NCBI GenBank assembly: GCA_030592525.1
Contig: JAUVIW010000027.1
Coordinates: 1 to 10,590, forward strand
Length of the DNA stretch: 10,590 nucleotides
Direction of reading: 5' to 3'
Source of the DNA: an archaeon
Lineage (GTDB): Archaea > B1Sed10-29 > WALL01
Below the pieces are notes generated by a model, which did no database searches, was not told where the DNA came from, and worked only from the letters and a program-made list of their open reading frames with translations. The stretch's first letter is position 1; every line of letters starts with the position of its first letter. Below are positions 1 through 6,668 of the stretch, piece by piece. The position numbers were made by a program, and so were the translations under genes.

Positions 1-644
1 CTGAGGCCCGTATGCTTTTTCCTCTGCTCACGCAGCCATACCCTCAAATTCTTTGACTTGTATGAAACCTGGCTGCCAGTGGGCTCATTGATGCCGCCAT
101 CACGGAGCTCGCGGCGCGCCGCCTCGTTCAGCAGCATGGAGTGGATGCGCGCGAACTTGACAGCCTGCTTGTGCTTTATCGGGTTGCGCGAATGAGGGAC
201 GTTATCATAAGCCTCGTCACACGCCTTCTGCAACTCTTCGAAAGAAACCTTGCTGCCAGCTTCCTCAAAGCGCTTGGCGATTATGCGCACCTCACTGTGC
301 TTTTGCTGGTCATGGTACCAGTCTTTCATTTGCATCGTCTTCTTTCTGATTAAGTCCCTGTCACTTTTGTTCGGCAGGCGCTTTGCTTCAGAAAGCTCAC
401 GCTCCACGGTTTCATCGAACTGGAACTTCAATATGCGCGCGAGGCGAGTGGAAAAGATCACCCTGCCTTTCGCAAGCAAGTCCTTGCGCACTATGTCTTT
501 GTAATCATTAACCAGTTTAACGAACTCTGCGGTGCCCTCGATGTCAACATGCTTGTTACCGCCCGCACTTTTAGAAGTTTTCTTCAGCTTGCCCCACTTC
601 TCCATAGGCACGAGACCCTTCGCCTTTTCTTCGCGCATGGCCAT
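1..644 (-). CDS. Unrecognised basic helical protein, partial (3' end beyond left edge)
   Basis: I do not recognise this protein. An open frame of 214 complete codons runs leftward without a stop to the left edge, so its C-terminus is missing. It begins MAMREEKAKGLVPMEKWGKL and is rich in Lys, Arg and Glu with long predicted helices, for example a stretch near residues 85-125 containing KKTMQMKDWYHDQQKH. There is no signal peptide or membrane segment. The ATG at 644 directly follows the TAA (647-645) of the upstream 418-residue gene, with zero spacing, and a GGAG Shine-Dalgarno-like motif lies 9 bases upstream inside that gene. Translational coupling is therefore likely and I prefer this start to the in-frame ATG at 638. 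Co-transcription suggests the two proteins work together. The frame is clear; the function is unknown. Confidence 0.8.
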   Translation of the reverse strand, partial: MAMREEKAKGLVPMEKWGKLKKTSKSAGGNKHVDIEGTAEFVKLVNDYKDIVRKDLLAKGRVIFSTRLARILKFQFDETVERELSEAKRLPNKSDRDLIRKKTMQMKDWYHDQQKHSEVRIIAKRFEEAGSKVSFEELQKACDEAYDNVPHSRNPIKHKQAVKFARIHSMLLNEAARRELRDGGINEPTGSQVSYKSKNLRVWLREQRKKHTGL

Positions 645-1901
645 TTACATGCTCTCCTTTTCTTTCTTGACAAGGTGCTTGGCAACTTTTTTGGTGTCTT
701 CTTCTGACAAGTCAGTCTTGTCCTTGAGCTCTCTAACTGCTTCTTTCACTGCACTTGATTCTTTCAAGCCACCAATAAGCATGTTGTAAGCCGTGTTGCT
801 AGCACTCTTCATTGCAGCCTCATCAACGCTGTCAAGAAGTGAAGTGATGTCCTCTTCTTCCTCCACGGGCTTTTCTTTTGGCTCTGGATAAGGAACTGCA
901 TCACTTTTAACAGAAGTGTCTTTCAGCTTGACTGTGGGCTTTTCCTCGGGCTTTTCTTTGCGCCGCTTTGCCTGCTCCTTCTCGAACGCAGCCCAGTCAT
1001 CTGCCTGTTCCGCAATAGTGACAGGCTTCGATGCTACTTGCTCCACGCTTTCTTCTTTGTTACGGAACTTTCGCTCCCAAGAGGATAGCCTTTGGTCCAA
1101 ATTCTCAATATCAGCACTCGGGCGGCCCGGCCCCCCTTTGTTAAGCGCACTAAGGTGCTTCGCCCGCCTTGTAATCTTTGCTGTCTGAATAAGTGTCATC
1201 TGCTTGTCGGCACCCCTCCGAGAAACCTTGAAATTCCTGAATCCGATTCTCTCGAAAAATATGTTGGACCTGCTTAACACGCCGCGTATCTCCCGGGGTG
1301 AAATGGAGACACATCTCCGGATAGCGAGATCATTGACTTTTACGCTGTCGAACTCGGGCGTGCTGCGTATCGCAAGCAAAACTTTCTCGGTATTATTGAG
1401 CTTGGAAGTGTCGATATCAGACTCCGACTCCATCCACGCGTCCTTGAGTATCCGCTCAAACTCCTTGTCATTCGATAGGCAAGTGTCCAATGCATCGAAC
1501 TTTGCGTTCTCTGCCACCTTCTTCAGCTCGTCATGCACCGCGTCGTGCTCATCCCATTCATCACGCACCCTACCAAACACATCCTCATTGGCACAGATGC
1601 GCTGCAAGTGGTCTATCGGCCCGCGGTCAAGAAGGTCATCCTTGCGCATGCGGGTTATGTTCAACAAAACAGCGTGGTGCTTGTTGCCAAGCTCATGGCG
1701 CGCCTTGTTGGAGAGAGCTGTCCACGCGTCGAGCGCCTTTGCCTTCGCCTTGATGACATTGGGGTCAATGTCAACAACGCTTTGCTTGAAGTGCGTGATG
1801 ACCTTCTCGCGGAAGTCGTGGAAGTCAATGGAATTAGCGAAGCGGTCAGTGTGCTTCCTGATGAGTTCCCTGTGCGCCTTTGGAATGCCCCTTGCCACCA
1901 T
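645..1901 (-). CDS. Unrecognised 418-residue protein with winged-helix-like middle and charged disordered C-terminal region
   Basis: Family not recognised. The N-terminal 160 residues are helical and basic (start MVARGIPKAHRELIRKHTDR). Residues about 168-230 have the pattern of a winged helix: KLNNTEKVLLAIRS as helix 1, VKVNDLAIRRC as helix 2, SPREIRGVLSRS as a recognition-like helix, then FRNFKVSRRG as a wing. A GGPGRPS segment at 256-262 resembles an AT-hook core but lacks most flanking basic residues. Residues 305-352 are Lys/Glu/Pro-rich and look disordered, and a last helical part (353-418) ends in KKEKESM. DNA binding is inference. A longer frame reaches TTG 1910, but ATG 1901 is the better start; a CTTTAATA box at 1938-1931 would place transcription a few bases before it. 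It heads a leftward unit with the gene below 645, their stop and start codons abutting. Confidence 0.8.
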   Translation of the reverse strand: MVARGIPKAHRELIRKHTDRFANSIDFHDFREKVITHFKQSVVDIDPNVIKAKAKALDAWTALSNKARHELGNKHHAVLLNITRMRKDDLLDRGPIDHLQRICANEDVFGRVRDEWDEHDAVHDELKKVAENAKFDALDTCLSNDKEFERILKDAWMESESDIDTSKLNNTEKVLLAIRSTPEFDSVKVNDLAIRRCVSISPREIRGVLSRSNIFFERIGFRNFKVSRRGADKQMTLIQTAKITRRAKHLSALNKGGPGRPSADIENLDQRLSSWERKFRNKEESVEQVASKPVTIAEQADDWAAFEKEQAKRRKEKPEEKPTVKLKDTSVKSDAVPYPEPKEKPVEEEEDITSLLDSVDEAAMKSASNTAYNMLIGGLKESSAVKEAVRELKDKTDLSEEDTKKVAKHLVKKEKESM

Positions 1902-1930
1902 AGTTACCAAGAAATTATAGCCGCGCGACG

Positions 1931-1938
1931 TATTAAAG
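1931..1938 (-). promoter_or_regulatory. Putative TATA-type box for the 418-residue gene
   Basis: On the minus strand this reads CTTTAATA, centred about 33 bases before ATG 1901. With the usual archaeal distance of about 25-27 bases, transcription would start near 1908, giving a leader of only a few bases. The match is weak and alternative A+T-rich stretches lie nearby, including CTATAATTTC at 1920-1911, which is too close to the ATG to serve as its box. Confidence 0.35.
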
Positions 1939-1967
1939 CACTCAGGTTCGGAATCATAACCAAAAGC

Positions 1968-1988
1968 TTTTTAAATGCTTATATATAA
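1968..1988 (+). promoter_or_regulatory. TATA-box region of the 103-residue gene, with a TTATATATAA palindrome
   Basis: TTTTTAAA at 1968-1975 is centred 27.5 bases before ATG 1999, the spacing expected for a leaderless archaeal transcript. A perfect 10-base palindrome, TTATATATAA (1979-1988), follows. It could be a second TATA element or an operator-like site; the sequence alone does not decide. Confidence 0.5.
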
Positions 1989-1998
1989 CTTCTTAGAG

Positions 1999-2310
1999 AT
2001 GGCTCTTGGTGGATTCGATAAAAAGATAGTGGCATCTGCAAAACTGGCTTTTGTGGAGAAATACGGGTTTGCTTACTCTTCAGACATTGCTCTGATACAG
2101 GATAGCCTGTCAGCTGAAATCAATGTGGAAGATCTCGGAGACGGAGTGGTGTGCATCAATCATCGTGGCTGCAAGTACAACATACAGATAAGAGATTACA
2201 TCCCCCCCACAAACAACCCCTCGGTTGAAGTGCAACAGGCAGGCAAAGTCCCCTCAGATCCTGACCGCGCCAATAAATGGGTAAGCGTATGGGATGCTAC
2301 TAACCATTAA
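1999..2310 (+). CDS. Small orphan protein of unknown function (103 residues)
   Basis: Not recognised. A soluble protein beginning MALGGFDKKIVASAKLAFVE, with an N-terminal helical part, a middle that looks like beta strands (INVEDLGDGVVCINHRG) and a Pro/Asn-rich, probably flexible C-terminus. C52, H55 and C58 form a CxxHxxC arrangement that could bind metal, but a fourth ligand is not evident and this is speculative. I chose ATG 1999 over the in-frame ATG 1975 because the earlier codon lies inside the A+T-rich promoter and would add only LIYNFLE, whereas a TATA-type box sits 27.5 bases before 1999. It stands alone, divergent from the leftward 418-residue gene and convergent with the ATPase gene ending 35 bases downstream. 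Confidence 0.7.
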   Translation: MALGGFDKKIVASAKLAFVEKYGFAYSSDIALIQDSLSAEINVEDLGDGVVCINHRGCKYNIQIRDYIPPTNNPSVEVQQAGKVPSDPDRANKWVSVWDATNH

Positions 2311-2345
2311 ATGCGGGAACTACTAGTAAAGCCGAGAGCCTCGTT

Positions 2346-4727
2346 TTAGCTCAGCTTAATCTCATTCTTGCTCAAGCCATCAATATACAAGTCGCGCTGG
2401 CCATCCACAGAACTAAACCGCGCGCGGTACACCGGGCGGTAAACAAAGGAGATTTCCTTCACGCGCACCTCGCCCCAAATGCTCGGGACGTCGGACACAG
2501 AGTCCTTGTCAATGCGCGGCTGCACCAACTTGCCTGTGGCCTCCTCCATCACGTACTTCGACTCGAGAGCCGCGTGCGAAGAGTCAAGGATTGTTTCCGG
2601 CAAAGCAAGCTTCATCTTAAGAGAATATTCTGACGCGCGGCCGTCCTTCAGTTCCTTGAGGATGCCGTCGCCCACAAGGTCATCGGCGTTGGTGCGCGCC
2701 GTCGTCTCGGTGACAGTAGCCAGGCCCGCGAGGCCTTTCGCCGTCGCCTTCTTTGCGCGGCGCAGCTTCATGCAAATCTTTCGCTTGTTGCGGCTCATGC
2801 CAAGAAGCGTGCTCAGGTTAGTGGTCGAGTCAAAGCCATTCTTGCCGGCGCGCAAGAGCTCGCCAGTCATCCCGTCAACATAGCAGTGCGCCCTGCGGAA
2901 CCCGCGCTTCTCATAGCGGTCGTACGCTATCTTGTAAACAGGCCAGTACTCGAGGCTGAATGACTCCAAGCGCTCTTCCTTGCCTAGGAAGCCGAGGAAC
3001 TTCGACTTCTGCTTTTTCTTGACGAGCTTGCGCGCGTCATCGCTGGAAACCTCAGGGCGGAACGAGAACATCTCGCCTTCCTCGACAATAAGCGGCGCCT
3101 CCTCCGGTGCGAGCTCACTGTTCTCCAGTTCCTGCTCCTTGTCGAACACTTCGCGCAGCATCAGGTGCTGGCCGTCAATGACACAGTCATCCTTGAGCAG
3201 GATGTCAACAACGTTCTTTGCCTTCACGCTGGTCTTGTAGCGCTTGTTGATGGTGCGCACGAGCTGGTCAATCTTCTTTGTATTGACGCGCTTGAAGTCA
3301 ATTATCTGCTTGTGCACCATCTTCACCAAGGCGTTCTCGATGTCCGCGGGCTTGATGCCCTCCTCGAACTCCACGGAGCGCGTCTCGCGCCCCTCGTGCT
3401 GCGAGAAGCGCGGCCTAATGTTCAGGGTGAACGCGCGGCTCGTGTGGTCACTGCGGTCACCCACCAGGCAGGAGCCTATGGGCAGTGACTTGATGAAGCG
3501 TGAAGAGTACTCTTTGGGTATCTGTGTCGGCATGCGCTTGAACACAGCCTTCAGGTCGTCGTCGAATATGAGCTTGTGGCACAGCAGCACGTCCAATTGT
3601 GATAGGACTCGCGTGTCGATTGCGGCGGGCTGCTGCGTTGCGAACACCAAGGAGCACCCGGGCCTGCGGCCCTGCTTCACGTATTCAATCAATGGGTCTG
3701 TCGCGGCGGTCTTGCTGCTGCCTGATGGAATGAGCGTGTGCGCCTCGTCAATGAACAGCCATGTCGGCGGAATCTCCGTCTCGAGAACAGTGTCCATGTC
3801 CACGGCCAAGCGCTTCATCGCCGTCTTTCTTGTGGCGAGCTTGCGCGCGTTGAGTATCTTGCGTGCGAGTATGCCGATAACGAGTGAGGTCACGCGCTCA
3901 TCGAGAAACGAGACGTCTATCACGCTGACCTCGCCTTCCTTGCACAGTGCCACGAGGGAGGTGCCGTCCTTGGTGAACACACCCCAGGACTTTGCCGCCT
4001 CGAACCTTGAGGTTAGTGCCCTTCGGGACTCGGTCTTGAATCCCTTGACCTTGCCTGTTAGCTCCTTGTCGTTCTGCAGGCAGTCGATGATGTCGTCAAG
4101 GCCATAGTCACCCTCCTTGGCGTGGACCTTCTTTCCGTCCGTGCTTATGTAGCCCTGGGCAACTTTCTCAATGGTCTTCTCCATGAGGAGGCCGGTGGGC
4201 GAGAAGCGGTCGATGTCGAATGTGAGGCACCAGTCGTCGACCGTGAGGTCGGCGGGCCTGAGCGCGTAAATCTTGTCGTAAGTGTCCCTTGGCAATGTTT
4301 TCCTGACGCCGTAGGGCACGAAAATGTTGACGCCGTCGACTCCGCGGGGCGCGAGGCCCATGCGAATAAGGGAATCCAGCTCCCCGTCGTCCTGGTTCGG
4401 GTACTTCATGGACCAGTAAATGCCTATCGGGTCGATGATGACCACGGCGACGTTCGGGTTCTTGGAGTTCAGCTCCTCTGCAATGACACCCAGGCTGTAG
4501 GACTTGCCTGACCCGCGGGCTCCGCTGATGAAGACCACGTGCGGCCCCAGCGCGTCGAGGTAAACGAACTCGCCATATCGCTCTTCTTCAGCCACGCTGC
4601 CCAGAAGAAGGGCGCCTTCGCGGCCGAACTTGCGGTGGGCGCTCTGGGCGCGGCCTATAAAGATGCTTCTGCCTGAAAGGTCCTCGAGCGCGTCGAGGGG
4701 GTCGTTCACACGGGGCTTGAAGGACAT
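2346..4727 (-). CDS. HerA-like (DUF87) ATP-binding protein with C-terminal winged helix and duplicated motif
   Basis: A 793-residue member of the HerA/FtsK group of P-loop ATPases, whose known members form hexameric rings that move along DNA. Visible motifs: Walker A GARGSGKS (69-76), Walker B TWLFIDEAH (322-330, D327 and E328), a GRRPG arginine-finger-like segment (353-357) and a sensor-like ATQQP (363-367). An N-terminal strand region (about 20-60, with YGEFVYLDAL) is shorter than the HAS barrel of canonical HerA. After a basic helical region (460-515) and an acidic linker (531-552) come YWPVYKIAYDRY to YVDGMTGEL (594-624), a winged-helix-like part (636-705), and a second copy of the first motif, YRPVYRARF to YIDGLS (763-785). 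I place the start at ATG 4727; a longer frame back to TTG 4790 would overlap the divergent gene. No NurA nuclease is adjacent, so a HerA-NurA resection role is not supported here. A translocase or plasmid/virus-like packaging role remains possible. Confidence 0.85.
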   Translation of the reverse strand: MSFKPRVNDPLDALEDLSGRSIFIGRAQSAHRKFGREGALLLGSVAEEERYGEFVYLDALGPHVVFISGARGSGKSYSLGVIAEELNSKNPNVAVVIIDPIGIYWSMKYPNQDDGELDSLIRMGLAPRGVDGVNIFVPYGVRKTLPRDTYDKIYALRPADLTVDDWCLTFDIDRFSPTGLLMEKTIEKVAQGYISTDGKKVHAKEGDYGLDDIIDCLQNDKELTGKVKGFKTESRRALTSRFEAAKSWGVFTKDGTSLVALCKEGEVSVIDVSFLDERVTSLVIGILARKILNARKLATRKTAMKRLAVDMDTVLETEIPPTWLFIDEAHTLIPSGSSKTAATDPLIEYVKQGRRPGCSLVFATQQPAAIDTRVLSQLDVLLCHKLIFDDDLKAVFKRMPTQIPKEYSSRFIKSLPIGSCLVGDRSDHTSRAFTLNIRPRFSQHEGRETRSVEFEEGIKPADIENALVKMVHKQIIDFKRVNTKKIDQLVRTINKRYKTSVKAKNVVDILLKDDCVIDGQHLMLREVFDKEQELENSELAPEEAPLIVEEGEMFSFRPEVSSDDARKLVKKKQKSKFLGFLGKEERLESFSLEYWPVYKIAYDRYEKRGFRRAHCYVDGMTGELLRAGKNGFDSTTNLSTLLGMSRNKRKICMKLRRAKKATAKGLAGLATVTETTARTNADDLVGDGILKELKDGRASEYSLKMKLALPETILDSSHAALESKYVMEEATGKLVQPRIDKDSVSDVPSIWGEVRVKEISFVYRPVYRARFSSVDGQRDLYIDGLSKNEIKLS

Positions 4728-4732
4728 CGCTG

Positions 4733-4740
4733 TTTTTATA
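4733..4740 (+). promoter_or_regulatory. TATA-type box of the 479-residue gene
   Basis: TTTTTATA is centred 27.5 bases before ATG 4764, matching a leaderless archaeal transcript. It lies only 6 bases from the ATG of the divergent ATPase gene, so the two promoters overlap. Confidence 0.6.
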
Positions 4741-4751
4741 CGCCAACTTGC

Positions 4752-4759
4752 TTTAAATA
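4752..4759 (-). promoter_or_regulatory. TATA-type box of the HerA-like ATPase gene
   Basis: On the minus strand this reads TATTTAAA, centred 28.5 bases before ATG 4727. It lies just 5 bases from the ATG of the rightward gene, the mirror image of the other box. This placement also supports ATG 4727 as the ATPase start. Confidence 0.6.
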
Positions 4760-4763
4760 GAGT

Positions 4764-6203
4764 ATGGCTAGGCGCACGGCATCCAAGCAAAGAATCAGGC
4801 CAATCACAATACGCCGGTCAAAGCTCGTCCAAGACATATTGTCACGCCCGCAGCAAATGCGATACGGCGCCATCCCTATTACAGAGCTCGCCACGAGGCA
4901 CAGCGGCCCGGAAGGCAAAGCCAAGAGAGCTGCCATCCCCCAGTGGGAGGTTGAGCGCACGCTAAAGCACGTGGTGCACTACCTCAGCACTGAGCCAACC
5001 ACAAAGCGGAAGCCCATTGGCACCCGCAAGTCAAAGCACGAGTACTACACCGAAAGCAAGCGCGAGCGCGAGGAAAAGCTGATTGGGAACAAGCGCGATA
5101 AGGCAAACTACTTGCGCACTGCCGCACTCGTGCACGAGCACATGAAATTCATGAAGCCCGGGGAAAAGAAGAAAGCCATCAAGGCTGCGAACGAGTACTT
5201 GTCCAGCCTGATGAATGATGTTTACTCGGCGAAGCGCAGGAAGCGCGTGGAGTCACTCGTCGACTATTTGTACCCGCGCATCACGCGCAAGGCAACGCGC
5301 CACGCCCTCATCCACGAGTTCTTGGGGCAGATGAGTGGCACGGCAAGGAATCCTGAGATGGCAGACAGGCTGTACGAGACCGTGAAGAAGGATTTGTATG
5401 CACTTTCCTATGCGTCGCTCCCGCTTCCCGACGGGACTGAAACAAAGCCGTCGGATGTCGTGGACTCGCACCGCGCGGACTTCGTGAAGATGAGGGACGC
5501 AATTGACAGGGGCTACATCAGCAGGGCGAAAGCGGCGAAAGTGTCAAAGTGGTTCACCGAGCACGCACCTGCCCTGGATTTGGAGCGCATCCGCAAAAAG
5601 TACCCGACAATGGATCTTGAGACGCGCGAGCACCAGGAAAAATGGGCTGAGGAGATAAGCAACTATGCTGAGACATTGCGCGACATCAAGAACTGGCACC
5701 CCGCGCGTGCGTACGGCCGCGCGTGGCAGTTCGGCGGGCTCAAGCTGCACTTGGAGCTGCCCATAATCGCGGACCGCGCCAGGGAGCTGTATGACAGGGG
5801 CGGGCGCGTGGACAAAATAACCGCCGAAGCAATGAAAGTGGAGGCCTTCCGCCAGATATGGGCGGAAAATATTCACCGCGTCAGGGCAACGCACTTTTAT
5901 GACGGCGCTTGGGCCCACCTCAATAACATTGTCAGGGAGTACGGCGACCTGATGGACCCGCGCGAGACAGAGCTGTACCAAAAAGCGCTTGGCAATGCCG
6001 GCACTTTTCCCGAGACAGCGGAAGTGCTTATCGCGAGGAAGAAGCTCATAGGCAAAGTGGGAAGAATGCAGTCAAGGTACAAGAACGAGCGCGAGAACGA
6101 AATGCACCACAAGCTCTCCCTCGTGGGGGCGAACATGGCCATGGCCGAAAATCACCGCTCGAAGGCCCGCAAGCTCCGCGCAGCAAACAAGCTCGCTGGC
6201 TAG
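4764..6203 (+). CDS. Unrecognised 479-residue basic helical protein, divergent from HerA-like ATPase
   Basis: Not recognised. The first 130 residues are strongly basic (MARRTASKQRIRPITIRRSK, later TTKRKPIGTRKSKHEYY), and the remainder is almost entirely helical with Arg/Lys/Glu-rich amphipathic segments, such as EFLGQMSGTARN (185-196) and WAENIHRVRATHFYDGAWAH (366-385). It contains no cysteine, no signal peptide, no membrane segment and no nucleotide-binding motif. The C-terminus (430-479) is again basic. Composition fits a nucleic-acid-binding or structural protein, which is inference only. Its ATG lies 36 bases from that of the HerA-like gene on the other strand and their TATA boxes interleave, so joint regulation and a shared process are plausible. 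Codon use is G+C-rich: one line (5701-5760) counts about 73% G+C. A phage-like structural protein is an alternative I cannot exclude. Confidence 0.8.
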   Translation: MARRTASKQRIRPITIRRSKLVQDILSRPQQMRYGAIPITELATRHSGPEGKAKRAAIPQWEVERTLKHVVHYLSTEPTTKRKPIGTRKSKHEYYTESKREREEKLIGNKRDKANYLRTAALVHEHMKFMKPGEKKKAIKAANEYLSSLMNDVYSAKRRKRVESLVDYLYPRITRKATRHALIHEFLGQMSGTARNPEMADRLYETVKKDLYALSYASLPLPDGTETKPSDVVDSHRADFVKMRDAIDRGYISRAKAAKVSKWFTEHAPALDLERIRKKYPTMDLETREHQEKWAEEISNYAETLRDIKNWHPARAYGRAWQFGGLKLHLELPIIADRARELYDRGGRVDKITAEAMKVEAFRQIWAENIHRVRATHFYDGAWAHLNNIVREYGDLMDPRETELYQKALGNAGTFPETAEVLIARKKLIGKVGRMQSRYKNERENEMHHKLSLVGANMAMAENHRSKARKLRAANKLAG

Positions 6204-6217
6204 CGCTACTCTTCCGC

Positions 6218-6224
6218 AAAAAAA
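6218..6224 (-). terminator. T7 tract after the PC4-like gene
   Basis: Seven consecutive A on the plus strand give TTTTTTT on the minus strand, 24 bases past the stop of the leftward gene at 6248. A T-run after a stop is the typical archaeal intrinsic termination signal. No hairpin is needed or evident. Confidence 0.5.
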
Positions 6225-6247
6225 TAGAAATCGGTGAGCTGTTGGGC

Positions 6248-6562
6248 TCACTCTTCGGCTGCAGGTTCCTCGGCAGGAGTTTCCTCTGCCGGGGCCTCTT
6301 CAGCTGGCTTCTCCTCGGCAGCCGGCTTCTCAGCAGGCGCGTCGGAGTGCATGCCGTCAATCGCTTTTGCGATTGAGACTGCAGTGTCCCCCTCATCCGG
6401 GAAACCTATCCCGCCCTTGTACCTCTTGTTTCCGTCAGGCAGGAAATAGCCCTTGGAGATGCTGATGAACTCATTGCCATCAATTTCCTTTCGGGCGACT
6501 TCAATGAAGTTGTTGTTGCCGTATTTGATTTCCTCTGATTTCAGAGTGTTGTATTCTACCAT
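6248..6562 (-). CDS. PC4-like small protein with Ala/Glu/Pro-rich tail (104 residues)
   Basis: Residues about 10-70 read as a small beta-sheet domain ending in a helix: NNFIEVARKEIDGNEFISIS, then KGYFLPDGNKRYKGGIGFP, then TAVSIAKAIDGM. The strand-turn-strand pattern and the aligned segments ISISKGYFLPDGNKRYKGGI versus the PC4/p15 coactivator's [22 protein letters not shown] (recalled from memory) suggest a PC4-like single-strand DNA-binding fold. That is a profile-level guess, not a confirmed hit. Residues 75-104 are a repetitive, acidic Ala/Glu/Pro tail, probably disordered, that may act like the acidic tails of other single-strand binding proteins. An AGAGG motif 8 bases before ATG 6562 supports the start. 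The gene is divergent from Orc1/Cdc6 across 106 bases. Confidence 0.75.
   Translation of the reverse strand: MVEYNTLKSEEIKYGNNNFIEVARKEIDGNEFISISKGYFLPDGNKRYKGGIGFPDEGDTAVSIAKAIDGMHSDAPAEKPAAEEKPAEEAPAEETPAEEPAAEE
6251..6340 (-). repeat. Low-complexity Ala/Glu/Pro coding repeat
   Basis: The 3' third of the PC4-like gene consists of short imperfect repeats encoding PAEE and AAEE units. Such a tract can change length by replication slippage, so the tail may vary between strains. Confidence 0.7.
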
Positions 6563-6612
6563 TTCTAAAACCTCTGTCTAGGGTTGCTAGCGGCGTATTT
6601 CTGCACAATGAA

Positions 6613-6620
6613 CTATAAAT
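6613..6620 (-). promoter_or_regulatory. Putative TATA-type box of the PC4-like gene
   Basis: On the minus strand ATTTATAG lies about 55 bases before ATG 6562, predicting a start near 6590 and a leader of roughly 28 bases. That leader contains the AGAGG motif at 6575-6571, consistent with Shine-Dalgarno-led translation, unlike the leaderless neighbours. Confidence 0.45.
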
Positions 6621-6637
6621 GGCTACCTACCGCAAGC

Positions 6638-6645
6638 CTTATATT
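6638..6645 (+). promoter_or_regulatory. TATA-type box of the Orc1/Cdc6 gene
   Basis: CTTATATT is centred 27.5 bases before ATG 6669, again the leaderless spacing. No Shine-Dalgarno motif precedes the ATG. The promoter should also serve the two closely spaced genes downstream. Confidence 0.5.
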
Positions 6646-6668
6646 CTCGGCAAGAGATACCTTCCGAT

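Noticed and set aside
1204..1920. Long rightward open frame (238 codons) opposite the 418-residue gene
   Set aside because: Ser/Leu-rich antisense shadow of a better leftward gene, with no promoter-like signal or recognisable domain.
3244..4107. Long rightward open frame (287 codons) opposite the ATPase gene
   Set aside because: Lies entirely within the antisense of the Walker A/B-containing ATPase gene; composition is that of a mirrored coding frame.
4728..4790. Upstream extension of the ATPase to TTG 4790
   Set aside because: It would run through the divergent promoter and into the coding start of the rightward gene; ATG 4727 has a correctly spaced TATA-type box.
6251..6340. Tandem repeats as a CRISPR-like array
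   Set aside because: The repeats are short, contiguous and in frame, encoding Ala/Glu/Pro; there are no spacers.
6563..6668. Possible replication origin beside cdc6
   Set aside because: The 106-base gap holds two promoters but no origin-recognition-box-like repeats or long A+T-rich unwinding region that I can identify. Only the gene adjacency hints at an origin.
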